64,000 bases of DNA, taken from Flavobacterium sangjuense. GTDB taxonomy: Bacteria > Bacteroidota > Bacteroidia > Flavobacteriales > Flavobacteriaceae. Positions within the stretch are counted from its first letter, which is position 1. Each line of letters starts with the position of its first letter. Made by a program: the position numbers and the translations under genes. The DNA lies in the NCBI RefSeq assembly GCF_004797125.1, contig NZ_CP038810.1:620001-684000 (forward strand). Direction: 5' to 3'. This document shows, piece by piece, positions 25,638-35,548 of this stretch. The notes below the pieces were generated by a model. The model was not told the origin of the DNA, did no database searches, and saw only the letters and a list, made by a program, of their open reading frames with translations.

Positions 25638-26450
25638 ATGAAGTTCTTAAAGTTTTTACCCTTATTGTTTTGTTATTTTCTTCAGGCACAAGAAGAAGTA
25701 GTTCATTCTGTTTATTTTGAATTTGACAAATTTACTTTGAATGAAAAAGAAGTAAATGAAGCCATCGATTTTATCAAAAAAACCGATTCTACCCGAATTG
25801 AAGACATTCAGATTTTTGGTTACACCGATGATGTTGGAAAAGATGCTTATAATTTTAAGCTTTCTACAAAACGTGCTACTGCCATTAGGGACAAATTCGT
25901 CGAAAGCGGCATTAAAAGTAAAATCATTGTAACCATTGAAGGCAAAGGACGAATTTTGATTGAGGATGATATCGTAGAAAATCTTCCTGAAAAACGTTCT
26001 AAAAATCGTCGTGTCGATGTAGTGGCTCACTTAAAACCTTTGCCGAAAATTGTAATTCCCGGATTTTACAATACGATTCAAAAAAACCACATTATTGGCG
26101 ATCACGTTTATTTGAATAATATTTTATTTGAAAGAGGAAGCAGCAAATTACCTTTTAAATCGAAAACAGAATTGGACAGAATTGCCCGTTTGCTTATGAA
26201 ATACAAGAACCTTCAATTTGAAATTCAGGGACATGTGTGCTGCACGCCGCCATATCAAAAAGAAGCTATTGATTTAGACACCAGAAAACGCCAACTTTCC
26301 ATCAACAGAGCCGAATCGGTTTATAAATATTTACTATTTAAAAAAATAGCCAAAGACCGCATGACTTTCAAAGGTTATGGAAACACCGTTCCGCTTGGCA
26401 AAGGTGCAGATTACGATAGAAGAGTAGAGTTGGTTATCACAAAAATCTAA
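25638..26450 (+). CDS. OmpA family protein with two tandem OmpA-like domains
   Basis: A 270-residue exported protein (signal FLKFLPLLFCYFLQAQ) made of two peptidoglycan-binding OmpA-C domains and no beta-barrel. Domain 1 covers about residues 22-132 (VYFEFDKFTLNEKEV, IFGYTDDVG, SKNRRVDVVAHL). Domain 2 covers about 150-268 (ILFERGSSKLPFKSKTELD, FEIQGHVCCTPPYQ, RRVELVI) and has an unusual adjacent Cys-Cys after the HV of its core. It starts one base after the CtpA stop. Its end overlaps the convergent GNAT gene by 4 bases. Confidence 0.88.
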   Translation: MKFLKFLPLLFCYFLQAQEEVVHSVYFEFDKFTLNEKEVNEAIDFIKKTDSTRIEDIQIFGYTDDVGKDAYNFKLSTKRATAIRDKFVESGIKSKIIVTIEGKGRILIEDDIVENLPEKRSKNRRVDVVAHLKPLPKIVIPGFYNTIQKNHIIGDHVYLNNILFERGSSKLPFKSKTELDRIARLLMKYKNLQFEIQGHVCCTPPYQKEAIDLDTRKRQLSINRAESVYKYLLFKKIAKDRMTFKGYGNTVPLGKGADYDRRVELVITKI

Positions 26451-26893
26451 CTTCTTTTCATTTCGATATGCGGAATATCGTCTTCGAGATACATTTCGCT
26501 GGTTTGGATAAATCCGTGACTTTCGTAGAAACTCTTCAAGTATAATTGTGCCGAAATCGTAATTTTAGTTTCGCGAATCTGATGCTTCACATAATAAATT
26601 GCTTCACGCATTAAGATGTGACCAAGTTTTTTATCGCGATAACTTGGCTTAACGACAACTCTTCCGATGGAAGCTTCCTCAAAATAATCTTTAGGCTTAA
26701 ACAATCTTGCATAAGCAACTATTTGTCCATTATCTTCACCGATTAGATGCAATGCCTTTTGATCTTTGTGATCAATGTCCTGATAGACGCAATTTTGCTC
26801 CACTATAAAGACTTCACTTCGCAACTGGAGCAAATTATATAACTCCGTAATAGTTAACGCCTCAAATAGTCTTATTTTCCATTCTAAGTTCAT
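26447..26893 (-). CDS. GNAT family N-acetyltransferase (ElaA-like)
   Basis: A 148-residue GNAT protein that resembles ElaA: N-terminal LYNLLQLRSEVFIVEQNCVY, a central acetyl-CoA strand with EASIGRVVVKPSYRDKKLGHILM (motif A, pyrophosphate-binding RdkklG) and C-terminal LKSFYESHGFIQTSEMYLEDDIPH. The acceptor substrate is not known for this family. Its TAG overlaps the TAA of the OmpA-type gene in a tail-to-tail arrangement. It follows the DUF4837 gene by 4 bases. Confidence 0.92.
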   Translation of the reverse strand: MNLEWKIRLFEALTITELYNLLQLRSEVFIVEQNCVYQDIDHKDQKALHLIGEDNGQIVAYARLFKPKDYFEEASIGRVVVKPSYRDKKLGHILMREAIYYVKHQIRETKITISAQLYLKSFYESHGFIQTSEMYLEDDIPHIEMKRS

Positions 26894-26897
26894 GGTG

Positions 26898-27869
26898 CTA
26901 TTTTTTAATTTGTATAGATTTAATAATCGATTCTAATTCAAACATCAGATCGCGCTTTTCTTTTGATGGCGCGTAACAAAATCCTTCCAAAACCAGAATG
27001 CGCCTATGAGCTTTATCAAAAATGACATAATTAATAAATGGCCCGGACATGAAGTCGTTTTTCATTTGCCAGGTTCCCTTGGTTTCATAACATTTGTTCC
27101 CCGCAAGTTCTGTTTTTGAAAAATAAGGAGAATAAGCCTCGTCCGAAACCATTTCGGTTCCACGATCAGAGCCATGAATATAAGCCCTCCCAATAGAATC
27201 CCTAGTTATTACAATATCGGTTACCGCATGATTCGGACGAATATTTCTCCATGGAATCTGGTAAATTATCAAACTATTGTTGCCACTGGTAATTTCACTT
27301 TTGAGCCAAATGAAATTTTTTCTTCGCATTACATATTCGTATTTCGAAGGAATCAATAAATCGATGTTGAATTTCTTTTGGATTTTTTTGGTATCAAGTA
27401 ACGAATCCTTAAAGATTTTTTGATTGTGGCCAATTTCAATTTCCCGCATTTTTTTAATAATCTCCGGCGCATTTTTTTCAAGAATTTCTAATATTTCAAA
27501 AGATGTTTTCCCCGAAATATGAAAGGCGTTTTGAGGTGCAGCAAATTCGTTTTTTTTGAATTCATATTTATTCTCATTATCTTTTTTGATGATAAGAATA
27601 TTGCGGCTACCAGTTGAAAATCCTTCAAAAAGTTTTACCGGATATTGATTGATGCTGAATAATGGTTCTTCTTGTGGCAAGCCCAAAACAGGTGAAGCAA
27701 ATTTGTTTCTGATACTGTCACCAACTTCTCCGTTCCAAAGCTGGTCGTCAATAATTACTGCAATGGTATTTATAGCCGCTGAAGAATCGTCGGGTAACTT
27801 GTCTTTTTTTAATGAACAAGAGCTCACAAGACAGGCAACAAAAAGCCATAAAAAAAGGGTCTTATTCAT
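26898..27869 (-). CDS. DUF4837 family lipoprotein
   Basis: A 323-residue lipoprotein with a signal ending in a lipobox (FVACLVSSCSLKK, acylated Cys within the first 18 residues). I chose ATG 27869 because the upstream ATG at 27887 overlaps a -7 element and would put extra residues before the signal. DUF4837 features are IDDQLWNGEVGDSIRNKF, PWRNIRPNHAVTDIVITRDS and an ETKGTWQMKNDFMSGPFINY stretch. It probably shares a transcript with the GNAT gene. Function unknown; outer-membrane or periplasmic by the signal. Confidence 0.85.
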   Translation of the reverse strand: MNKTLFLWLFVACLVSSCSLKKDKLPDDSSAAINTIAVIIDDQLWNGEVGDSIRNKFASPVLGLPQEEPLFSINQYPVKLFEGFSTGSRNILIIKKDNENKYEFKKNEFAAPQNAFHISGKTSFEILEILEKNAPEIIKKMREIEIGHNQKIFKDSLLDTKKIQKKFNIDLLIPSKYEYVMRRKNFIWLKSEITSGNNSLIIYQIPWRNIRPNHAVTDIVITRDSIGRAYIHGSDRGTEMVSDEAYSPYFSKTELAGNKCYETKGTWQMKNDFMSGPFINYVIFDKAHRRILVLEGFCYAPSKEKRDLMFELESIIKSIQIKK

Positions 27870-27884
27870 AACTGAAATAAAACC

Positions 27885-27892
27885 CAAATTTA
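27885..27892 (-). promoter_or_regulatory. Putative -7 element (TAAATTTG) of the DUF4837 gene
   Basis: TAnnTTTG match on the minus strand ending 15 bases before ATG 27869. It overlaps the alternative upstream start and so argues against it. Confidence 0.45.
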
Positions 27893-27908
27893 TAGAAGAT
27901 TTTCGGAA

Positions 27909-30161
27909 TTAACCGTTAATTTTTAATTTCATACCGGCTTTTAAACTTTCATTTTTAATTCCGTTCCATTTTTTCAAATCTGAAATCGAAACGCCAGGAT
28001 ATTTTTTGGCAATGCTAAATAATGAATCGCCTTTTTTAACGTAATATAATTTTACTTCGTCTCTATCATTAGCAGCTATATTTTCCTTTTTAGCCGTTGT
28101 GTTTTTGATGTCTGATGAAACTACATATCTTTTGCCAACGATTATTTTTGCTCCAAGTTGAACCGTATTATCTTCAATCTTGTTCCAGTCTTTTATGTCT
28201 GAAATTGAAACATCAAATTTTCTGGCAATGCTTCCTAAAGTTTCACCTCTGTCAACAACGTGTTCAGTGATTTTAACTTCGGTTTTATATGTTGTTTCTT
28301 TTACAGGTTCTGCATCATTATTAACCAATGCCAATTTCGAACCTTGCTCAACATTCAAATCGTCCAGATTATTCCATTTTTTTAGATCCTCTAAACTAAC
28401 ATTGAATTTTTTGGCAATGCTGAATAAATTATCACCTCTTTGAACTTCATAAAAATCACTTGGGTTTTCATTTGCTTCATTAGATGCAACTGCAGTTTCA
28501 ACAGCATTTTTATCTGCTTTTATTTCTTTTCTAACTGTAGTTACAACTCTTTCGTTTTTAATTATTTTTAAACTTTTACCCGGAATTATATTGCTTCCTT
28601 TTAAGCGATTCCATTTTTTTACTTCAGCAACAGAAACTCCGTATTTATCTGAGATTTCTCCAAGATTGTCGCCTCTTCTTACTTTGTGATATTTTACAAC
28701 ATCTTTATACGAAACCACTTTTTCTTCCTTGAAAGTTTTAGCTACGTTTGATGCAATAGCTGAAGTCGTTTCATTTACAGCAGTTGTATCCTGTTTTATG
28801 ATTTTTTTGTCATTGGTTGCAACCGCTTCTGTAGTAATGATTTTTAATCTTCTGCCCAATGGCGCTTTGTTGCTTCGCAAATGATTCCATTTTTTTAGTT
28901 CTGACATAGTGATGCCATATCTGTCTGAAATCTCACTTAGACTATCGCCTCTTCTAACTTTATGGTATTTAACTCTTGAAACCGTTCCGTCGTTATCCGA
29001 GAAATTCGAATTGCTTGCCAACCTTTCGTATGGTCTTTCTCTTTTGCTTGATTCATATTGAACAAAGGCATAAATCTTATCTTCGTTGGAAGTAAAAACA
29101 GCCACTTTATTAAGCGGTAATGTTAAATAATGGTTTTCACCGGTGATAAATGGAATTACTTCTCGCTTATATGATGGGTTTAGAAACTGCAATTCCGCCA
29201 CCGGAACATCTAACAAATCTGAAACTTGTTTGAACGTCATGGCATTTTTAATCATTACCGTATCTGTAGCAAAAAGATTTGCAACCGCTTTATCAGGTTT
29301 TATTCCGTGTTCTTTGTGGTATTCAAAGATGTACATTGTTGCTAAAAAAGCAGGTAAATATCCTTGTGTTTCTTTGTGAAGATATGGTCGTATGTTCCAG
29401 TAATTTTGTTTTCCTCCTGAACGTCGGATAGCTTTAGCAACATTTCCCGGACCAGTATTATAAGAGGCTAAAACTAAATCCCAGTCGCCAAATATAGCAT
29501 ACATGTTTTTCATATACTGAGTAGCGGCTTTACTTGCTTTCAATGGATCGCTTCTTTCATCAACATAAGTATCAACCTTTAGTCCGTATTGTTTTCCGGT
29601 TTGATACATAAACTGCCATAAACCAGTTGCGCCTACTCTTGAAACCGCTCTCGGATTCAAAGCTGACTCAACAACAGATAAATACTTTATTTCTAATGGA
29701 ATATTTTGTGCCGCTAACGACTCTTCAAACATTGGGAAGTAGTATTGGGAAATACCTATTAATCTCTCAAAAGATCTTTTTCTATTCTTTAGGAATGATT
29801 TGATTACATTTTCTAAACCAACATTGTACTCAATATTAAATGGTGATTTCTCGTCAAGTTTCTTAAGTCTCTCTTTCAAAAGCTCCGTTGGCAATTCGTA
29901 ATCAACTTTTTCATCAACATTAATGTTCTGGATGTCAAAAGCCAATTCATCATACAAGTCCAAACTTGCCAATTCCTTCATCCACAGACTGTCAATGCAG
30001 GAGGCAATGTTGTCTCGAACAAAAGTGGCTTTGATTGAATCTAACACTTCCCTTCTCGTCAGTGGCTCTTTTTTTACTGCTTTAGCAACGATAGTATCTT
30101 GCGCAAAAATTGCCGAAGATGCCATCAATAATGCTAATGAGGTTAAGTTTTTTATAGTCAT
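27909..30161 (-). CDS. Membrane-bound lytic murein transglycosylase (MltD-like) with five LysM domains
   Basis: A 750-residue exported peptidoglycan enzyme (signal LTSLALLMASSAIFAQ). The lysozyme-like transglycosylase domain holds the catalytic Glu at E165 in SVVESALNP, followed by SRVGATGLWQFM and LASYNTGPGNV. Five LysM modules fill the C-terminal half, each with the HKVRRGDSLSEIS-like opening (variants with YEVQRGD, HVVDRGE and YYVKKGD) and an Lys-Trp-Asn segment. Lysine-rich linkers separate them. It cleaves glycan strands to anhydro-muropeptides in family members; five LysM modules is more than the two or so usual in E. coli MltD. Confidence 0.94.
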   Translation of the reverse strand: MTIKNLTSLALLMASSAIFAQDTIVAKAVKKEPLTRREVLDSIKATFVRDNIASCIDSLWMKELASLDLYDELAFDIQNINVDEKVDYELPTELLKERLKKLDEKSPFNIEYNVGLENVIKSFLKNRKRSFERLIGISQYYFPMFEESLAAQNIPLEIKYLSVVESALNPRAVSRVGATGLWQFMYQTGKQYGLKVDTYVDERSDPLKASKAATQYMKNMYAIFGDWDLVLASYNTGPGNVAKAIRRSGGKQNYWNIRPYLHKETQGYLPAFLATMYIFEYHKEHGIKPDKAVANLFATDTVMIKNAMTFKQVSDLLDVPVAELQFLNPSYKREVIPFITGENHYLTLPLNKVAVFTSNEDKIYAFVQYESSKRERPYERLASNSNFSDNDGTVSRVKYHKVRRGDSLSEISDRYGITMSELKKWNHLRSNKAPLGRRLKIITTEAVATNDKKIIKQDTTAVNETTSAIASNVAKTFKEEKVVSYKDVVKYHKVRRGDNLGEISDKYGVSVAEVKKWNRLKGSNIIPGKSLKIIKNERVVTTVRKEIKADKNAVETAVASNEANENPSDFYEVQRGDNLFSIAKKFNVSLEDLKKWNNLDDLNVEQGSKLALVNNDAEPVKETTYKTEVKITEHVVDRGETLGSIARKFDVSISDIKDWNKIEDNTVQLGAKIIVGKRYVVSSDIKNTTAKKENIAANDRDEVKLYYVKKGDSLFSIAKKYPGVSISDLKKWNGIKNESLKAGMKLKING

Positions 30162-30260
30162 AACTTTATTTATAAAGTGGTATATTTCAATTCTGTAAGT
30201 TATTAATTAAGTATAATTAATAACGCCTTTTATTATTTTTTATTGTGCTGCTTTAAAATT

Positions 30261-31448
30261 TTAACTTAAAATGGCAGCAATTCCCGGTAATACTCTTCCT
30301 TCTAACATCTCCAACATCGCTCCGCCGCCTGTTGACACGTAACTCATTTTATCTTCCAGTCCAAATTGTTTTACCGCCGCCACTGAATCTCCGCCGCCAA
30401 CAAGTGAAAATGCTCCTTTTTCAGTTGACTCTGCAATATAATTTCCTAATTCTATTGTTCCGTTGGCAAAATTTTCCATTTCAAAAACACCTAATGGGCC
30501 ATTCCAAAGAATTGTTTTTGAACTCATAATTACGTCACGGAAATTGGCTAATGATTTTGGCCCGGCATCTAAACCCTGCCATCCATCAGGAATTTCTCTA
30601 ACGTCAACAACCTGCCTTTTTGCATCATTTGAAAAAGCATCTGCTGCAACAACATCAACCGGAATATGTATCTGAACGTTTTTTTCTTTAGCCAAGCGTA
30701 AAATTTCTAAAGCCAATTCTTGTTTGTCATCTTCACAAATTGAATCTCCAATTTTTCCGCCCAATGCTTTTACAAAAGTGAATGTCATTCCGCCACCGAT
30801 AATCATGTGATCCACTTTGTCTAAAATATTCTCAATAACTGTAATTTTTGAAGAGACTTTTGAACCTCCAAGAACTGCGGTTACGGGTTTCACCGAATTA
30901 TTTAAAACTCTGTTTAAACTTTCTATTTCTTTAGCCAAAAGCATCCCAAAACATTTGTGATTTGGAAAAAATTTAGCAATTATTGTTGTAGATGCGTGCG
31001 CTCTGTGCGCTGTTCCAAAAGCATCATTCACATAAATATCACCTAATGAAGCTAGTTCTTTTGCGAAATTTTCATCTCCTGCTTCTTCTTCAGCATAAAA
31101 ACGAAGGTTCTCTAACAATAAAACTTCGCCTGATTTTAAATTTTTAGCGGCATTAGTCGCTATTTCTCCTCTACAATCTGAAGCAAATTGAACATTTACT
31201 CCTAAAACTTCAGCACATTTTGCAACAATATGTCGTAACGAATATTGGTCTTCTTTTCCTTTTGGTCTTCCTAAATGTGACATCAAAATTACACTTCCGC
31301 CATCAGCTAGAATCTTATCTATAGTTGGCTTTGCAGCTTCAATTCTGTTGGCATCGGTAACCTTGAAATTCTCGTCTAAAGGCACGTTGAAATCAACTCT
31401 TATTATGGCTTTTTTGGCGTTGAAATTAAAATCTTGAAGCGTTTTCAT
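30261..31448 (-). CDS. pgk: Phosphoglycerate kinase
   Basis: Glycolytic enzyme interconverting 1,3-bisphosphoglycerate plus ADP and 3-phosphoglycerate plus ATP. Signature segments are [12 protein letters not shown] near the N-terminus, [31 protein letters not shown], and C-terminal [13 protein letters not shown] and [14 protein letters not shown]. At 395 residues it is full length. A -7 element lies at 31477-31484. Confidence 0.98.
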   Translation of the reverse strand: MKTLQDFNFNAKKAIIRVDFNVPLDENFKVTDANRIEAAKPTIDKILADGGSVILMSHLGRPKGKEDQYSLRHIVAKCAEVLGVNVQFASDCRGEIATNAAKNLKSGEVLLLENLRFYAEEEAGDENFAKELASLGDIYVNDAFGTAHRAHASTTIIAKFFPNHKCFGMLLAKEIESLNRVLNNSVKPVTAVLGGSKVSSKITVIENILDKVDHMIIGGGMTFTFVKALGGKIGDSICEDDKQELALEILRLAKEKNVQIHIPVDVVAADAFSNDAKRQVVDVREIPDGWQGLDAGPKSLANFRDVIMSSKTILWNGPLGVFEMENFANGTIELGNYIAESTEKGAFSLVGGGDSVAAVKQFGLEDKMSYVSTGGGAMLEMLEGRVLPGIAAILS

Positions 31449-31476
31449 TTAGTAATTTAAAAGGTATGAATCATTG

Positions 31477-31484
31477 CAAATATA
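31477..31484 (-). promoter_or_regulatory. Putative -7 element (TATATTTG) of pgk
   Basis: Exact TAnnTTTG on the minus strand, 28 bases before the pgk ATG; no -33 TTG at 19 bases. The rest of the 219-base divergent gap (31449-31667) with holB shows only AT-rich sequence. Confidence 0.5.
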
Positions 31485-31655
31485 ATAAAAATTAGTTTCA
31501 TCGGGTTTTTTTGTGCTTTTATCGATGTTTTTTAAGGAAATTTTAAGTGTTAAAATGGTTGTTTTCAAATAAATAACAATTTGTTTCCTTGTCTTTCATT
31601 CCGGGATTCGTTTTGAATATCATGGCCTGATTTACTGATAGCAAAATATTTCTTC

Positions 31656-31663
31656 TATATTTG
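31656..31663 (+). promoter_or_regulatory. Putative -7 element (TATATTTG) of holB
   Basis: Exact TAnnTTTG match, only 4 bases before the holB ATG at 31668, implying an almost leaderless mRNA if functional. Confidence 0.45.
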
Positions 31664-31667
31664 CTTT

Positions 31668-32816
31668 ATGCAGTTTTCAGATATTCTTGGTCAGGATTAC
31701 ATAAAAAATCATCTCGTAAAAAGCGCGTTGTCGGGAAGAATTCCGCACGCACAATTGTTTGTTGGCCCAGAAGGTTGTGGCACTTTAGCCATGGCAATTG
31801 CTTATGCACAATTTGTTTTATGTAATAATCAAGGACAGGAAAATAGCGGCGGAAACGAAAGTTGCAATCTAAAGTTTCAATCGCTTTCACATCCTGATTT
31901 GCATTTTGTATATCCAAATGTGACTAATGACGATGTGAAAACAAAACCAAAAAGTGCCGATTTTATTATGGATTGGCGTGAGTTTGTTTTGAAAAATCCG
32001 TATGGAAGTTTGTTTGATTGGTACAAACATTTGGGCGTTCAGAACAAACAAGGTGAAATTCGTGTGGAGGATGCGCAGGATATTTTAAAATCTTTAGCCT
32101 TGAAATCATACGAAGGCGGTTATAAAATTATGATCGTTTGGATGGCGGACAAAATGAACATTGCTGCGTCCAATAAATTATTAAAATTGTTGGAAGAACC
32201 GCCTGAAAAAACATTGTTCCTGCTGATTTCTGAAAACGAAGAAGATATTATTCAAACCATTCGTTCACGATGTCAAGTGCTTCATTTTGGTGCATTGCCC
32301 GAAGCCGAAATTTCGAAAGCGTTAAAAGCCAACTATTTTTTAGACGATTCTTCAGCAACAAAGGTAGCACATCAGGCACAGGGAAATTATAATAAAGCGC
32401 TTCACATTGTGAAAAATGACACTGAAGATTTTCCTTTTGAAAAATGGTTTGTTGCCTGGGTCCGAGCTGCTTTCAGCGCAAAAAAAAATGCCTCAGCTAT
32501 TCAGGATTTAATTTTATGGAGTGAAGAAATTGCTGGTTTGGGTCGCGAAGGACAAAAGCAGTTTTTGAATTATTGTATAGTGATGTTCCGTCAGGCTTTG
32601 ATGCATAATTATGAAACCAAAAACCTGGTTTATGTTGAGCCGCAAGTGGAAAATTTTACTTTTGATAAATTTGCTCCATTTGTAAATGGCAATAATATTA
32701 ATGCGATTTTCAATGAGCTTTCAGATGCGATTTATCATATTGAACGCAACGGAAATGCCAAAATTATATTAACTGATTTATCTATAAAACTTACTCGATT
32801 AATCCATAAAACTTAA
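31668..32816 (+). CDS. holB: DNA polymerase III delta' subunit
   Basis: Clamp-loader subunit of the replicative polymerase. The N-terminus MQFSDILGQDYIKNHLVKS and the segments GRIPHAQLFVGPEG and ASNKLLKLLEEPPEKTLFLLI are typical; the SRC motif region is TIRSRCQVLHF. The P-loop is degenerate (GPEGCGTLA, no Lys-Ser/Thr), which agrees with delta' being the non-ATP-binding stator. The usual four-cysteine zinc site is reduced: only two cysteines are seen in FVLCNNQ...NESCNL. 382 residues. Confidence 0.9.
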   Translation: MQFSDILGQDYIKNHLVKSALSGRIPHAQLFVGPEGCGTLAMAIAYAQFVLCNNQGQENSGGNESCNLKFQSLSHPDLHFVYPNVTNDDVKTKPKSADFIMDWREFVLKNPYGSLFDWYKHLGVQNKQGEIRVEDAQDILKSLALKSYEGGYKIMIVWMADKMNIAASNKLLKLLEEPPEKTLFLLISENEEDIIQTIRSRCQVLHFGALPEAEISKALKANYFLDDSSATKVAHQAQGNYNKALHIVKNDTEDFPFEKWFVAWVRAAFSAKKNASAIQDLILWSEEIAGLGREGQKQFLNYCIVMFRQALMHNYETKNLVYVEPQVENFTFDKFAPFVNGNNINAIFNELSDAIYHIERNGNAKIILTDLSIKLTRLIHKT

Positions 32817-32821
32817 CCATC

Positions 32822-33208
32822 ATGACTAATACAGCTTCGATACTTGTTTTACTTTTTCTTGCGGTAACTTTTGTACAGTCGGCCTATGATAAAATTTTTG
32901 GCTGGCAAGGAAATATTGACTGGCTCAAAGGACATTTTGCTAATACTTCCTTATTAAAAAATAATGTTGCTCTTGCTCTTGGAACTATTTTAATTCTTGA
33001 ACTAATAACCGGTGTTTTAACTTTGGTTGGTTGTGTCGAATTATTGATTAATGGCGGGAGAACATTTGGTTTTTATGGCGCTGTTTTTTCGTGTATTACT
33101 TTGATATTATTGCTCTTAGGACAACGCTTAGCCAAGGATTATGATGGTGCGCGAACGATTGCTATTTATTTTGTTCCGGCAGTTTTGGCTGTTTTTTGGT
33201 TGAGCTAA
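32822..33208 (+). CDS. DoxX family membrane protein
   Basis: A 128-residue four-helix inner-membrane protein. Helices are visible at TNTASILVLLFLAVTFVQSAYD, LALGTILILELITGVLTLVG, FYGAVFSCITLILLLLG and TIAIYFVPAVLAVFWL, with the DoxX-like YDKIFGWQGNIDWLKGHF loop after the first helix. Located 5 bases after holB, so co-transcribed with it. Role unknown. Confidence 0.85.
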   Translation: MTNTASILVLLFLAVTFVQSAYDKIFGWQGNIDWLKGHFANTSLLKNNVALALGTILILELITGVLTLVGCVELLINGGRTFGFYGAVFSCITLILLLLGQRLAKDYDGARTIAIYFVPAVLAVFWLS

Positions 33209-33221
33209 TTACCGATATATC

Positions 33222-33235
33222 ATCCCTAAAGGGAT
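33222..33235. terminator. Weak hairpin between convergent DoxX and helicase genes
   Basis: The palindromic atccctaaagggat (stem of 5 to 6 bases, very short loop) is in the 29-base convergent gap. There is no T tract, so termination is doubtful. Confidence 0.3.
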
Positions 33236-33237
33236 TA

Positions 33238-35499
33238 TTACAAACTCGCTTTAAACATTTTTAGTTCATCCCAAGTGAATTTATCTCCATATTGTTCTTT
33301 CAATCCGTTGAGGGTTTCTTCTTTATAACCTTTAAAAGCTTTGGCTAATTCCTGGATTTTTTCTTCCGGCAAAACATCCGTAATTGCAATAGTTTCTGTT
33401 TCTATAAGTTTGGCAATATGCCCGCCAATTGTTTGGGTTGTAAGTTTTCGAATTGCGGCAATTTCTTTAATTGAATTCTTTTCCAACCACAATTCATAAG
33501 TTTCCTGAACAGTTGATTTTTTGGGTTCCTTGACTGTTTTTTTCTTTTTAGTATAGCGTTCTAAATCGACTTCATCTTCAATTAAAGTCACGTTTAGATT
33601 TTTAAATTCTTCCCGAATGGTTTCCAGTTTTCTGATTTTATAGAATTTAATCGCTTCGGAAGACAGCTTTTCTTTAGAGATTGTTTCGCCTTTCACGACT
33701 GTTTCTATTAGCAATTTGGCTTTCATTAATTGTAAAACTGCTTTGACTTGCAGCGCTTCCAAAACCACTAATTCATCATAAAATGCTTTGACTTTTTTTA
33801 TCCGTATTACTTCTTCTATTTTCCAAAGAATTTCATAAACCAAATTATCCAACGGTTGTAAAAAATAAGAATAAGCGGCTTGAATTCTTTCGTAAACAAA
33901 TTCAAAATCGACTTCACCGTCTTTGAAAAGCGTATTCAATTGCGCAATAAATTTTCGGGATGGATCTAAAAGACTCTCAATAAATTCGGTTTGCTTTTTC
34001 GCCCAAACAGCATGTTTTGATTTGGCCGATAGTTCTGAATTTTCGTTATAACTAAACTGATGATTGCGCCATTCCTGAGCCAAATCTGTCCAATCGAAAC
34101 TGGATTTTAGATAGTTATGAATAAAATTTCTGGTTTCCTGCTTCAAGGAATTTTCCAAAAGTGCTTCGGTAGCTTTATTTTCGGCATATTCCATCACGTC
34201 TTGGTCGCTTGAAATACCATTCATCTGCAACGGAGAAAGCAAAACCAAGCCATTTAAAGAGCGTAATCGCGAAAGTGCTACATAGGCTTGTCCGGGAAGA
34301 AAAACCTGCGAAACATCGAGTGCTGCTTTGTCAAATGTCAATCCCTGACTTTTATGGACGGTTATTGCCCAGGCTAATTTTATCGGATAATGCGTAAATG
34401 TTCCGAGTACTTCTTCATTGATTTCTTTGGTGTTTTCATCTACATAATAGCGAATGTTTTGCCATTCGTATCGTTCCACTTCTATAGTTTTGTTTTCTTC
34501 TGGAAAGTGAACCATGATTTCTTCATCAGATAGCGATTTGATAACGCCCATTTTTCCGTTGAAATAATTTTTATCAAAAGACAAATCGTTTTTGATAAAC
34601 ATGACTTGTGCTCCGACTTTTAGTTCTAATTTTTCTTCTAATGGATAAATTTTATCCGGAAAATCACCAACAATTAATGCTTCATAGACTTTAGATTTTC
34701 CTTTTAAATCGAGTAATGATTGCGAATTTATAGAATCAGCTTTGACATTGTGCGTCGTTAAAGTGATATAGCCTTTATTGGCTTTTAAATCAAAATTTGG
34801 TTGCACAAATTGATTCAGAATTTGAATATCGCTTTGCGAAATCTGATTGTTTCTTAAATTATTCAAAACCGAAATAAACTGCTCATCGGTTTGACGAAAA
34901 ATTTTAGACAATTCGATATACAATGGTGGGTTTTGTTGAATGACATGCGAATGAAAAAAGAATTTGCCTTTGTAATAAGTTCGCAATGTTCTCCATTCTT
35001 CGTCACGAATTATGGGCGGTAATTGCAATAAATCGCCAATAAAAAGAACCTGAACTCCACCAAAAGGAAGGTTTTTTCTTCGGACGGATTGCAACATAAA
35101 ATCGATGGCATCCATCAAATCGGAACGCAACATACTGACTTCGTCAATGATCAGCAATTCCATATTTTGAATGACCGATTTCTTCAATCCGCTCATTTTG
35201 AAATGTCTGCGTAGCGTTGCTTTGGTTTCAAATTTAGAATTCTCTAAAAACTGAGGTGTAGAATTATCGGGAATAAATCCGCCGAAAGGCAATTGAAACA
35301 TTGAGTGAATGGTAACTCCGCCAGCGTTTAATGCGGCAATTCCTGTTGGGGCAACGACCACACAGTTTTTGTGTGTTGATTTAATTATCTCTTTAAGAAG
35401 CGTAGTTTTTCCTGTTCCAGCTTTTCCAGTAAGGAAAATAGAGCGATTGGTTTGGTTAATAAATCGTAAAACATAGTTTGCTTCGGCAGAGAGTTCCAT
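33238..35499 (-). CDS. Pif1/RecD-like SF1B helicase with C-terminal HTH domain
   Basis: A 753-residue AAA/SF1 helicase. Walker A GKAGTGKTT is at residues 25-33, Walker B LLIIDEVSML follows, and later helicase motifs include LFIGDLLQLPPI, ELSKIFRQTDEQF and the SH3-like and TVHKSQGLTF / YVALSRL segments. The C-terminus carries a helix-turn-helix (HTH_40-like, near RKLTTQTIGGHIAKLIETE). I chose ATG 35499; the ATG at 35520 overlaps a -7 element. Family members unwind DNA at forks or G-quadruplexes; the exact role here is unknown. Confidence 0.9.
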   Translation of the reverse strand: MELSAEANYVLRFINQTNRSIFLTGKAGTGKTTLLKEIIKSTHKNCVVVAPTGIAALNAGGVTIHSMFQLPFGGFIPDNSTPQFLENSKFETKATLRRHFKMSGLKKSVIQNMELLIIDEVSMLRSDLMDAIDFMLQSVRRKNLPFGGVQVLFIGDLLQLPPIIRDEEWRTLRTYYKGKFFFHSHVIQQNPPLYIELSKIFRQTDEQFISVLNNLRNNQISQSDIQILNQFVQPNFDLKANKGYITLTTHNVKADSINSQSLLDLKGKSKVYEALIVGDFPDKIYPLEEKLELKVGAQVMFIKNDLSFDKNYFNGKMGVIKSLSDEEIMVHFPEENKTIEVERYEWQNIRYYVDENTKEINEEVLGTFTHYPIKLAWAITVHKSQGLTFDKAALDVSQVFLPGQAYVALSRLRSLNGLVLLSPLQMNGISSDQDVMEYAENKATEALLENSLKQETRNFIHNYLKSSFDWTDLAQEWRNHQFSYNENSELSAKSKHAVWAKKQTEFIESLLDPSRKFIAQLNTLFKDGEVDFEFVYERIQAAYSYFLQPLDNLVYEILWKIEEVIRIKKVKAFYDELVVLEALQVKAVLQLMKAKLLIETVVKGETISKEKLSSEAIKFYKIRKLETIREEFKNLNVTLIEDEVDLERYTKKKKTVKEPKKSTVQETYELWLEKNSIKEIAAIRKLTTQTIGGHIAKLIETETIAITDVLPEEKIQELAKAFKGYKEETLNGLKEQYGDKFTWDELKMFKASL

Positions 35500-35517
35500 A
35501 ACGTATGAATTAGAAAA

Positions 35518-35525
35518 CAAATATA
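35518..35525 (-). promoter_or_regulatory. Putative -7 element (TATATTTG) of the helicase gene
   Basis: Exact TAnnTTTG on the minus strand, 18 bases before ATG 35499; it overlaps the first codon of the longer reading frame. Confidence 0.5.
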
Positions 35526-35548
35526 CGGCATTATCTTACAAAAATAAC

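Noticed and set aside
27909..29000. Repeated DNA resembling an array
   Set aside because: The repeats encode five LysM domains of one protein and diverge at the DNA level; there is no constant direct repeat with unique spacers, so it is not CRISPR.
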